From Desulfosporosinus cupriresistens (GTDB lineage: Bacteria > Bacillota > Desulfitobacteriia > Desulfitobacteriales > Desulfitobacteriaceae), in the NCBI RefSeq assembly GCF_001707885.1, contig NZ_MASS01000017.1, positions 1 to 64,000 of the forward strand: a stretch of 64,000 nt of DNA. The letters run 5' to 3'. The notes under the pieces were generated by a model. The model had not been told where the DNA came from. It searched no databases and saw only the letters and a list, made by a program, of their open reading frames with translations. Below, piece by piece: positions 26,602 to 34,640 of the stretch; position 1 is the first letter of the stretch; every line of letters starts with the position of its first letter. The translations under genes and the position numbers were made by a program.

Positions 26602-28689
26602 TTATTGAAAACCAAGTAGCATTCCACCGTGGAAAACAATCCACCCCATCACAAAACTAAGAATAAGGTTATATGCTACCCCGAAGCTGGTCCAGCCTAA
26701 GCTTCCAGATTCTTTATACGTTGTAACGACTGTGGCGAGGCAGGGAATATAAAGCATATACACTACTAAGAAGGTAAACGCCCTCAAAGGAGTCATGGCG
26801 CCCGTCATGGCCTGTGCGATGGACTGCGACGCATCTGCAGCAACACCGTACAAAATACCTAGGGTCGACAGTGTCGTTTCCTTAGCAGTGAACCCAAAAA
26901 CGATCGCAACCATGATCCGCCAATCAAATCCTAATGGCCTTCCAATAAAGGATAACCAGCCTCCCATATCCCCAGCCCACGTTTCATTCATCGGAACCCC
27001 TTGCGGATAAGAGCTCAGTACCCAGACTACAATCGATGCCACTAAGATGAAAGTCCAGGCTCTTTTGAGAAAAGAATAAGTTTTATGCCATGTTGGTATC
27101 AGAACATTGCGCAATGTAGGAATATGGTATAGAGGCAATTCCATGACAAAAGCTGACCGTTCTGTTTGCTTGACTACTCTTCTTAAGAAGAGCGCAGAAA
27201 ACATCACCAGAATCATACTTAAGAACAATAGACTTAGCATAACGACAGATCCCCGAGAACCTGGGAAAAATGCTGCAACGACAGCACTCATGACCCCTAA
27301 ACGTGGAACACAGGGTATTAACGGATTTATAAGCATGGTAATCAAACGATCTTTAGGGTCTTCCAAGGTTCTTGTAGCCATAATTCCCGGAACGTTGCAT
27401 CCAAACCCAGAAACTAAAGAAAAAAACGATTTTCCATGCAACCCCATCAGTTGCATAAAGCGATCCCCTAAAAACGCAGCACGCGCTAAATAGCCACTAT
27501 CTTGCATAAAGGAAAAGAAAGCAAAAAATATCGCTATCTGAGGAACAAAAGCTAAAACAGCACCAACCCCCGCAAAGATCCCGTCTCTCACCAAACTTTG
27601 CACAAAGTCTGGCACATGGCCCCATCGCAATAAACCGACAAGGACATCAGCAGCCCAGGCCATACCTCGCGAAACAGCATCACCTATAGGCGCACTGGCA
27701 ACAAAAGAACCCCAAAATACTACGGCCAAAACCGCGAACATGATTGGATAACCCCAAATAGGTGAAAGTACCCATCTGTCCAATAAGTCAGTCCATGTTG
27801 GTTTTGCAGGATTTTCGTGAGTCCTAAACTTCGGTAGAATATGAGAAATGTATTTATATTTGGCATCCGCAAAGGCCATCTCAAAATGATCTTTGCTCCA
27901 CCCTTCTGCCTCATAAGTCTGCAGCAAGTCATCGCCTGGAAGCGCAACCGTTTCTAGAAGCTCGTAATTCACAACATCACCAGGGTCACAACAAGAATCT
28001 TTACTCTTACTTTTCCGCGACTGGGACGTGCTTATCTTCCACTCTTGTCCGATCTCCGGATCTCTCTCTAAACGTTTAAGAGCTAACCATCGCAATGGAT
28101 ACATTGTTGCCCATTTGGTTTTCGCCAATAGATCTTCCATTGCTTGAATCTTTTGTTCGAGTTCCTTCGGATAAGAAACTTCGACTGGGGAAAGGTCTTG
28201 CTCCAGCTCCCCCACTCGAATTGCTTCAGATAAGAATTCCTCAATCCCTTTTCCTTTGGCCGCGACGATTTCAACCACTGGCACATTTAATGCTGCTGCC
28301 AACTCAGATGTACGGATCGTAATTCCAGCGGTCTGAGCCAAATCCAACATATTTAAACCGATAACAACACGGGGAGAAAGTTCCAGAATTTGCAGAACTA
28401 AATAGAGATTTCGTTCAATATTCGAAGCATCAACCATTGCCATGACAACATCTGGTTTTTCACGCAGGATATATTCTCGTGTGATGATTTCCTCTTGTGA
28501 GTAAGCAGTTAAACTATAAGTCCCTGGCAGGTCAATTAGTTCTATCTCTTGATTCGCTCTTTGGATTAAACCCGACTTTCGTTCAACAGTTTTTCCCGCC
28601 CAGTTGCCAACCTGTTGGTTAGAACCAGTCAAGGCGTTGAAAACCGTACTTTTTCCAACATTAGGATTTCCCACAAGTGCTATTTTCAT
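26602..28689 (-). CDS. feoB: Ferrous iron transporter FeoB
   Basis: This 695-residue membrane protein has an N-terminal G domain (GNPNVGKST at residues 7-15, DLPGTYSLT, and NMLD) followed by the helical spacer and about eight or more membrane helices with the GCNVPGIMATRT and CVPRLG segments that form the ion path. It imports Fe2+ under anaerobic conditions. It contains a Cys pair (SCCDP) in the spacer near residue 230. Second gene of feoA-feoB-feoC. Confidence 0.96.
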   Translation of the reverse strand: MKIALVGNPNVGKSTVFNALTGSNQQVGNWAGKTVERKSGLIQRANQEIELIDLPGTYSLTAYSQEEIITREYILREKPDVVMAMVDASNIERNLYLVLQILELSPRVVIGLNMLDLAQTAGITIRTSELAAALNVPVVEIVAAKGKGIEEFLSEAIRVGELEQDLSPVEVSYPKELEQKIQAMEDLLAKTKWATMYPLRWLALKRLERDPEIGQEWKISTSQSRKSKSKDSCCDPGDVVNYELLETVALPGDDLLQTYEAEGWSKDHFEMAFADAKYKYISHILPKFRTHENPAKPTWTDLLDRWVLSPIWGYPIMFAVLAVVFWGSFVASAPIGDAVSRGMAWAADVLVGLLRWGHVPDFVQSLVRDGIFAGVGAVLAFVPQIAIFFAFFSFMQDSGYLARAAFLGDRFMQLMGLHGKSFFSLVSGFGCNVPGIMATRTLEDPKDRLITMLINPLIPCVPRLGVMSAVVAAFFPGSRGSVVMLSLLFLSMILVMFSALFLRRVVKQTERSAFVMELPLYHIPTLRNVLIPTWHKTYSFLKRAWTFILVASIVVWVLSSYPQGVPMNETWAGDMGGWLSFIGRPLGFDWRIMVAIVFGFTAKETTLSTLGILYGVAADASQSIAQAMTGAMTPLRAFTFLVVYMLYIPCLATVVTTYKESGSLGWTSFGVAYNLILSFVMGWIVFHGGMLLGFQ

Positions 28690-28781
28690 AACTTAGCCGC
28701 CTCCCTTTTTTATGCTCATAAATCATGTCCTAAGCGGCAACCCGGAAAATCTAAACAGATTAATCAATCTTAGCTCTTTAA

Positions 28782-29048
28782 CTAACGACTCGCTAAAAGG
28801 TGTTCTCTGTGCTCTTGATGAGCTTCAGTTACAATAATTTTCGCACATTCTCCTCGGCGCATCGCTAAATAGTACCCTTTGAGGCGAACTTGGAGTGGAC
28901 CGCCCCAAGGAGCACGACGGACAACCTCTAACTCAACCCCAGGGACAATACCCATATCCATCATCCGGCGACGCAATGCTCCCCCACCTTCAATATGCTC
29001 AACACACGCCCGCTCTCCAGGTTTTAAATCTCCTAATAATCGTTTCAT
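28782..29048 (-). CDS. feoA: FeoA family protein
   Basis: This 88-residue SH3-like protein has LGDLKPGERACVEHIEGGG, RRRMMDMGIVPGVELEVVRRAPWGGPLQVRLKG and MRRGEC, the complete FeoA pattern. ATG 29048 follows GGAGAGGTGATCGCG; the longer ORF would run into the Fur box. It is the first gene of the feo operon, 92 nt before feoB. Confidence 0.95.
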   Translation of the reverse strand: MKRLLGDLKPGERACVEHIEGGGALRRRMMDMGIVPGVELEVVRRAPWGGPLQVRLKGYYLAMRRGECAKIIVTEAHQEHREHLLASR

Positions 29049-29072
29049 CGCGATCACCTCTCCTCTATGTAA

Positions 29073-29089
29073 ATGATAATCGTTATCAT
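29073..29089 (-). promoter_or_regulatory. Fur box upstream of feoA
   Basis: ATGATAATCGTTATCAT has perfect 7-bp arms around TCG, close to the Fur consensus GATAATGATAATCATTATC. It lies 25 nt before the feoA start, where a bound repressor would block transcription when iron is plentiful. Confidence 0.88.
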
Positions 29090-29285
29090 CAAATGCCAAA
29101 AAATTAACTGAGAACTTATCTCATTTATAATATTACTATTGTTTTCCGACCCTGTCAATAGATCATAACAACCATTATTCAGATTCGAATATTCGCAGTC
29201 CTCTTTCCTCTCAGTACCGTTTATCACAGCATTTCCAGAGTGATTAGAACAACTAGGCAACATTCTTAAACAAAAAATATTTAAG

Positions 29286-29298
29286 AATGATAAGCATT
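29286..29298. promoter_or_regulatory. Second Fur-like site
   Basis: AATGATAAGCATT differs from the Fur core AATGATAATCATT at one position. It lies about 240 nt upstream of feoA and follows an inverted repeat (ATTCTTAA ... TTAAGAAT, 29263-29288). Possibly a distal operator or a second promoter. Nothing else is seen in 29100-29390. Confidence 0.5.
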
Positions 29299-29390
29299 GC
29301 AAATTATAAGAGGCTATAGCTCAGTCCATAATGCTCAATTCAGAAGATCACGTAATCCTTGGGCAGTCATAAATGCTTTTTGACACAATC

Positions 29391-29418
29391 AAAAGGAGCA
29401 GGAGTTACCCCCTGCCCC
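29391..29418 (-). terminator. Terminator of the zinc-ribbon gene
   Basis: On the minus strand GGGGCAGG pairs with CCTGCTCC (one G-T) and is followed by TTTT, 15 nt after the stop. Confidence 0.75.
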
Positions 29419-29432
29419 CTTGTAAATTTTTC

Positions 29433-29744
29433 TTAGTAACGACGCATGGATTGGAAACAATCGCGGCAATATACTGGTTTTTCACCAGAAGGTTGAAAAG
29501 GAACTTCAGTTTGTACACCACAACTTGCGCAGATTGCAGGAAACATTTGACGTTGTGGGCGACTACCGTAACCACCACCATAATTACTACGACCACCTGT
29601 TTGTTGCTTGCGGGCATGACGGCAGGCTGGGCAACGAGTTGGATCATTTTCAAACCCTTTTTCAGCATAGAAATCTTGCTCACTAGCCGAAAAAATAAAT
29701 TCCTGACCGCAGTCGCGGCATGTTAAAGTTTTGTCTTGAGCCAT
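29433..29744 (-). CDS. Double zinc-ribbon protein (CxxC-type)
   Basis: This 103-residue protein has CRDCGQEF (from residue 9) and CPACRHARKQQ, a Gly/Arg/Tyr-rich linker, then CASCGVQTEVPF and CRDCFQSMRRY. Four CxxC pairs make two zinc ribbons; this is the family often labelled probable zinc-ribbon or CxxC-x(20)-CxxC. Role probably in nucleic acid binding. Very strong ribosome site (GGAGGAGTTATA). Monocistronic. Confidence 0.85.
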   Translation of the reverse strand: MAQDKTLTCRDCGQEFIFSASEQDFYAEKGFENDPTRCPACRHARKQQTGGRSNYGGGYGSRPQRQMFPAICASCGVQTEVPFQPSGEKPVYCRDCFQSMRRY

Positions 29745-29989
29745 TATAACTCCTCCTTATTTGGGTGTTCCTTGTACGCGTGGGATCCTCCACTAATTTT
29801 CATCCGTTCACCAAATAAGGTCAGAGTTATGGATTCCATTTTAGTTAGGCCCATGTCTTAACAAGCACACGGTCAGTATAGCAGAGCAACTGCTCATAAG
29901 CAAACGAAACTTTCTCCAAAATATTGCTTCTGTGGATCAACAGCATATAAAACAAACAAATCCTATTACAAGAAGAAACTGAGATTATC

Positions 29990-30125
29990 AAGAAAACTTG
30001 ACTGGTGCCCGCGAAGACACTGTCTTCGCACGTATTAGCCTTCTTGCAGGATGGTAAGGCGTCGTGATGGTGAGAAGTGCCCTTCCAGAAAGAATGGAAC
30101 GATAAGTTATGCTTTCTGACTAGTA
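29990..30125 (+). repeat. Repeat family B, locus 1
   Basis: Starts AAGAAAACTTGACTGG, contains CGAAGACACTGTCTTCG (30012-30028), TTCTTGCAGGATGG, CCAGAAAGAATGGAACG and TTATGCTTTCTGACTAGTA, and stops exactly at the asparaginase stop codon. The rest of 29745-29989 shows no gene, only the -strand promoter region of the zinc-ribbon gene. Confidence 0.8.
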
Positions 30126-31127
30126 TTAGAGAACGTGCACTGCTCCCTTAATGAGCATCTTTCTTAGCACCTCTTTATCTACGCCTTGGCCTAAGGCAAT
30201 GCTTAAAAATAATCGTGCCTTTTCTGTCGACAAATCCGCCGAAAACCAAGCCCCAACTCTTTCTAGGTCTGCCCCACCACCTGGATATCCATAGACTGGG
30301 GCGGTGCGTCCAAAAAAACAACGAGAAGTAATAACGACGGGAATGCCTTTAGCCACAATATCTGAAATCGCCTCTATGAGTTGGGGCGGTAAATTTCCGC
30401 GGCCGAAGGCTTCTATTACAAATGCTTCAGTTTCATCTTGAACCATTGCCCTTATAATATTTGAAGGCATACCCGTATAAGCCTTACAAATAGCGACCTT
30501 GGCTAACGCTTTAGGAACTCCAAGCTTGATGGTTTGTTCTGCTTTACGATGCCAAATAACCTCCCCCGTGTCAATACTTCCTAAGGCTCCTATATCTCCA
30601 GAATGGAAAGCATCCACATGACTGGTATGCAATTTACGCACATCACGTGCGGCATGAATTTGCTCATTGAGTGCAATGACGACTCCTCGATTGACAGCCA
30701 GAGGATCCAGTGCTATACGCATTGCATTATGTAAATTACGCGGACCATCTGAATCACTCTCTGAAGCATCTCTTTGAGAAGCAGTAAGAATAATAGGCCG
30801 AGAGTCTTTGATGGCAACGTCCAGGAAATAAGCTGTTTCTTCGAGAGTATCTGTCCCATGGGTAATAATTATGCCTTTTAATAAAGGATCAAGTGAAAAA
30901 TGCCGCTCAACTTCCCTGGCTAATGCTCTCATATGATCGGGGTCTATATTGCAGCTGGCCACATTGCTGAAATCGCAGATTTCCCAATCTGCTTCCTGCG
31001 AAAGCTCTGGTAAGCTCTCGATTAATTCATGACCGCTCACAGCAGGTACCACTTTTCCTGCTGCATCTTTTCGCATGGCGATAGTCCCACCGGTAGCAAT
31101 AAGAAGTACTTTTTCCGTCTTACTCAC
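30126..31127 (-). CDS. Type I-like L-asparaginase
   Basis: This 333-residue enzyme has both catalytic threonine motifs: IATGGTIAM (residues about 10-18) and HGTDTLEETAYFL (about 90). No signal peptide, so the cytoplasmic form. It hydrolyses asparagine to aspartate and ammonia. The start is GTG after GAAGGGGG. Its stop codon touches repeat B. Confidence 0.93.
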   Translation of the reverse strand: MSKTEKVLLIATGGTIAMRKDAAGKVVPAVSGHELIESLPELSQEADWEICDFSNVASCNIDPDHMRALAREVERHFSLDPLLKGIIITHGTDTLEETAYFLDVAIKDSRPIILTASQRDASESDSDGPRNLHNAMRIALDPLAVNRGVVIALNEQIHAARDVRKLHTSHVDAFHSGDIGALGSIDTGEVIWHRKAEQTIKLGVPKALAKVAICKAYTGMPSNIIRAMVQDETEAFVIEAFGRGNLPPQLIEAISDIVAKGIPVVITSRCFFGRTAPVYGYPGGGADLERVGAWFSADLSTEKARLFLSIALGQGVDKEVLRKMLIKGAVHVL

Positions 31128-31314
31128 ACCCCCTTCACCAAACCTATTCCTAAATCTATTAAAGACTGCTGCAGCCTAACAATATAAAAAGGTTTTGTTA
31201 TGTTCATCGACATCTCTCCATTTACCTTATTTTACCTTATAAAAAGGAAAATTAATTAATCTTCCTTCTCATATCTTATCCTAGGAGTATTTTCCACATG
31301 AGGAGGAGTTCTGT

Positions 31315-32295
31315 TTGAATCCAAATTGGACACCCATGGCACGACGACTTGTCGAGAAACGATTATGGCTACTCGGGTATATTTCCGAGGATTATCAGGA
31401 CGATTTGCGTGCAATTGACTCACTTCGACAACAAAGTTCCCACATTGATACCTATGCTGACTTTGCCTTTCAAGTTCAGCCCGATGGTAAGTTCGCTGGT
31501 CAAATTAATCAACTCGCCCTTCAAGAGGCTCTAACACGAAACATTGCCCCCCTCATTCTATTCCATAATTTTAACGGAAAAACCTTTGATCCTCAACCCT
31601 TACGTTCTGTCTTGTCTTCCACCGCTTCTCAGCGGGATTGCATACGTCATATGATAAATCTGCTCCCTCCCACGGCAGCGGGGGTTCATGTTGATTTTGA
31701 AGGCCTAGAAGCCCCTTACCGAATTCCATTTCTAGCCTTTCTAGAATCCCTAAAGGCGACATTACATGACCAGGGTATGCTTTTAACCATTGCAATCCCT
31801 GCAAAACGGTCCGAGGGGGAAGCACCCGGCTATGATTTTGCTGGCATAGGGCGGTTATGTGATTCAATTACTCTGATGACCTATGACCAGCATTTTGCGG
31901 GAGGTTCACCCGGGCCCATCGCCAGTTTACCTTGGATGACAGAGACACTTGACTATGCCATCCGCTATATTCCACACGAAAAACTACTATTGGGGATTCC
32001 TGTATATGGGTACGATTGGTCCAATGAATTGACACGTATTGTACCAATGCGTGCTGTTCCAGAGTTAGTAGCCCGAACCAACGCACGCATACTTTGGTCT
32101 GACCCCGCTGTAGAACCCTATTTCTATTATTGGCGAGGACGCCTTAAACATACTGTATGGTATGAAAATGAACTTTCTGCAAAGATTCGCCTTGGTTTTG
32201 TCAAGAGTTATCGGTTACGGGGCATTGCCATATGGCGCCTTGGTTATGAAACAAGTCGTTTCTGGCAAGAGGTAACGGGCAAACTCAAAAGATAA
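31315..32295 (+). CDS. Glycoside hydrolase family 18 protein, YaaH/YdhD-like
   Basis: This 326-residue GH18 barrel has AAGVHVDFEGLEA, where the Glu of the DxE motif is the catalytic acid, and SITLMTYDQH. It closely resembles the catalytic part of spore-germination enzymes of the YaaH group but lacks LysM repeats and a signal peptide. Peptidoglycan or spore cortex processing is possible. The start is TTG after GAGGAGGAG. Confidence 0.8.
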   Translation: MNPNWTPMARRLVEKRLWLLGYISEDYQDDLRAIDSLRQQSSHIDTYADFAFQVQPDGKFAGQINQLALQEALTRNIAPLILFHNFNGKTFDPQPLRSVLSSTASQRDCIRHMINLLPPTAAGVHVDFEGLEAPYRIPFLAFLESLKATLHDQGMLLTIAIPAKRSEGEAPGYDFAGIGRLCDSITLMTYDQHFAGGSPGPIASLPWMTETLDYAIRYIPHEKLLLGIPVYGYDWSNELTRIVPMRAVPELVARTNARILWSDPAVEPYFYYWRGRLKHTVWYENELSAKIRLGFVKSYRLRGIAIWRLGYETSRFWQEVTGKLKR

Positions 32296-32320
32296 TTTAA
32301 CTTCCTTGGGAAAATTAAGT

Positions 32321-32347
32321 AGAGCATCTTGAGAGGATGCTCTTTTC
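32321..32347 (+). terminator. Terminator of the GH18 gene
   Basis: AGAGCATC (32321-32328) pairs with GATGCTCT (32336-32343), followed by TTTTC. Confidence 0.85.
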
Positions 32348-32425
32348 TAATAACTACTTGTTCTTTAGTCAATTAACCCTTATCATAAAAATTAATAACA
32401 AAATATAGAGGGGTTGAAAAAAATT

Positions 32426-32704
32426 ATGTATGAACTTAACAACCATACGAAAATTGTTGTCTATCAATCGCTCCAAGATTATCTTCAAAACAACAAAATA
32501 TCTTGCTCATGTGAACGTTGTAAGGCTGATATTATGGCATTTGCTTTGAATCGTTTACCACCCCGCTATTATGTTTCTTCACGTGGCGAAATTATGACGC
32601 AATGGGAATCTCATGCCCTTCCAGACCAAGCGCGTGTAATGGCTGAGGTTGTCCGAGCCGCTCAACATGTCATTGCTTCACCCTCACACTCATTAGATGA
32701 CTAA
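32426..32704 (+). CDS. ComFB-family protein
   Basis: This 92-residue protein has the ComFB pattern: CSCERCKADIMAFALNRLPPRY, with three cysteines, then a basic-hydrophobic C-terminal part. ComFB proteins in other bacteria bind c-di-AMP or c-di-GMP-type signals; the role here is unknown. ATG 32426 is used, with GAGGGG 11-12 nt upstream; a TTG at 32414 is an alternative. Confidence 0.85.
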   Translation: MYELNNHTKIVVYQSLQDYLQNNKISCSCERCKADIMAFALNRLPPRYYVSSRGEIMTQWESHALPDQARVMAEVVRAAQHVIASPSHSLDD

Positions 32705-32711
32705 AATACAG

Positions 32712-32831
32712 TTAACTCGCATTTATAATGATGATGACCACCAATACGGCCACTATAAATAACGCCAATACCCGAAAAGGGGTATTGATGACTTGTCGCA
32801 TACTAACAAAAGTCAATTCAATGCCAATCAT
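32712..32831 (-). CDS. 39-residue membrane protein
   Basis: ATG 32831 follows GAGGAGGTTAGGGT. The peptide begins MIGIELTFVSMRQVINTPFR, then a strongly hydrophobic helix (VLALFIVAVLVVIIIINAS). Convergent with comFB, 7 nt apart. Function unknown; too short for most gene callers. Confidence 0.6.
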   Translation of the reverse strand: MIGIELTFVSMRQVINTPFRVLALFIVAVLVVIIIINAS

Positions 32832-32974
32832 ACCCTAACCTCCTCACCCTTTATTAGAATATGGTGATTATTGGTATGCTGTGAGGCTATGGAGTCTGAT
32901 TTCAATTACATTATTTTTTGATTGACCGGAAAAGCTGGTTTAGTGAAACTCAAATCAGAAATGAGGAGCAATAC

Positions 32975-33649
32975 GTGCTTAAACCTGAAGAACTTCTCCG
33001 TTTTTCTCTATTTTCATCTTTAACCGCTGAGGATGTCGCTCCCCTGGTCCCTCATTTACATGAGCGTCGTTACCGTCGTGGGCAACTATTGTTTGTTGAG
33101 GGAGAGATTGGTTCTTCCGTTTATTTTGTTATTTCTGGACAAATCAAGCTCAGTAAATCAACCCTCGGGGGCGATGAACAAATTCTCGATTGGTGCGGTC
33201 CCTATGATTGTTTCTCTGAGGTCCTGCTTCTTGAAACGGGATCATATCCTGCCACAGCCCAAGTCCTTCAAGACAGCCTCCTATTAGTCCTACATAATGA
33301 CGTCATGCCCCGTATTCTAGAGACTAACCCCGCTCTCTCTGTAGCCCTCATTCGCACACTGAGTCGACGATTAAGACTTGCCCAAGAGTTCATACGGATC
33401 CTAACAAACCGTTCTACCGCTGGAATTCTTGCCGCCCTGTTTCTTCGCCTGGCGCAACCTTCCCTTAAACCCGGAAATCCTATTTATGTAGATGCGTCTC
33501 TCACTCATCGGGATCTAGCCAGCATGATTGGTACGTCTCGCGAATGTGTCAACCGTGCCATTAACGGTTGGAAAAAATCCGGAATCTTAAAACTGGTCGA
33601 TGATCGATTGGAAATTATTAAGCCCTATGAATTAGCCGAATGGCCTTAA
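32975..33649 (+). CDS. Crp/Fnr-family transcriptional regulator
   Basis: This 224-residue protein has a cyclic-nucleotide-binding-like beta roll (RRGQLLFVEGEIGSSVYFVISGQIKLS), a dimer helix, and a helix-turn-helix DLASMIGTSRECVNRAINGWKKSG. The N-terminus has no Cys cluster, so it is not Fnr-like in oxygen sensing; the effector is unknown. I chose GTG 32975 (GAGGAG 6 nt upstream) over a start at 32918. Its stop overlaps the convergent gene by 4 nt. Confidence 0.9.
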   Translation: MLKPEELLRFSLFSSLTAEDVAPLVPHLHERRYRRGQLLFVEGEIGSSVYFVISGQIKLSKSTLGGDEQILDWCGPYDCFSEVLLLETGSYPATAQVLQDSLLLVLHNDVMPRILETNPALSVALIRTLSRRLRLAQEFIRILTNRSTAGILAALFLRLAQPSLKPGNPIYVDASLTHRDLASMIGTSRECVNRAINGWKKSGILKLVDDRLEIIKPYELAEWP

Positions 33650-34503
33650 TTAAACCCCATCATAATGGAGCTTTCAGGTCTTTCCAGTTGATTTATTATG
33701 TGCCAGCACTCTTCCCAACCTATTGTCAACTGACGCCGCCAGAAAACCATAGCTGCACGCGTCTTTTCACCCGCTCGTTCATTAAGCATGCTTTGGTTTG
33801 GCGTTTTTCCCCCCCACGCTTTAACCCATTCCTGATAACATTGAATCAGTTCAGTCGATTTCCTTAAATATCGAATAGAAAAAATACACGCCAACCAGTG
33901 GATGACCTCATCCTCCCCTCCTCGAGCATATACTTGCCCATCTAAATCTGCTCCAGTGATCAAAAGGAGCAAAAACAAGAAATGAACGCGTACAGCTTGT
34001 CGCAATGACTCAGGATTCAATTGGAGGATTTCTGCAAACCGACCTAAAGGCTTAAGAAAGAGTTTCACACAGGGATCACGATAAGTAAAAATTCCAAAAG
34101 CAGTCAGTGGGATTGGAAAAACATCCTCTAAGCCGCTTTCTTGTAATTGACCTACTAATTCTCGTTCAGCTTGAACCAAACGTTGTTCTCTTATTAACAG
34201 TTGGTCTTTTGTTTCGTTTAGGAACAATTCTGCGTCTTTAGGACGTTCGGGAAGAAAATCCGCCCATTCACGTAATCGTGAGCGTCGTGGCATTAGTATA
34301 TCAATTAAAGATCCTGTTTCTTGATGCAGCAGTTTGAATCCCTGGCGTACGCGCTCAGGGTCGCGATATAAGCCTCTCATTAACTTTTCTGCTGCATGGG
34401 GAATTTCCACGGATTCCTCAAACCGTATTATCGCTTCTCCGTTTCTCTCTGGAAACTTAAGTCCCATAGCCTGCTCAATATCTAGTCGCAATGAAGACAC
34501 CAC
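33646..34503 (-). CDS. Hypothetical protein, 285 residues
   Basis: No family recognised. It is mostly helical and charged, with repeated RPERP/FPIPL-type segments, a hydrophobic stretch VRVHFLFLLLLITGAD (residues about 167-182) and the tail GWEECWHIINQLERPES. Start GTG follows AAGGGGGG. It lies between a Crp-family regulator (convergent, 4-nt overlap) and a divergent Ski2-like helicase. Confidence 0.75.
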   Translation of the reverse strand: MVSSLRLDIEQAMGLKFPERNGEAIIRFEESVEIPHAAEKLMRGLYRDPERVRQGFKLLHQETGSLIDILMPRRSRLREWADFLPERPKDAELFLNETKDQLLIREQRLVQAERELVGQLQESGLEDVFPIPLTAFGIFTYRDPCVKLFLKPLGRFAEILQLNPESLRQAVRVHFLFLLLLITGADLDGQVYARGGEDEVIHWLACIFSIRYLRKSTELIQCYQEWVKAWGGKTPNQSMLNERAGEKTRAAMVFWRRQLTIGWEECWHIINQLERPESSIMMGFN

Positions 34504-34640
34504 TGATCCCCCCTTAGCCTTGTCGCTTGTTTCATCTTATGGATTGTGGTGATCATTCAGACCATTTCCGGCTTAAAGTTGACCATTAATCTCCGCTTTG
34601 TTAAAATAAGTAAAATGACATCAGAAACGAGCTGACTAAC

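Noticed and set aside
29312..29324. GGCTATAGCTCAG, which looks like the 5' part of a tRNA
   Set aside because: The rest of the cloverleaf, T arm and CCA end are missing; only the D-arm start matches.
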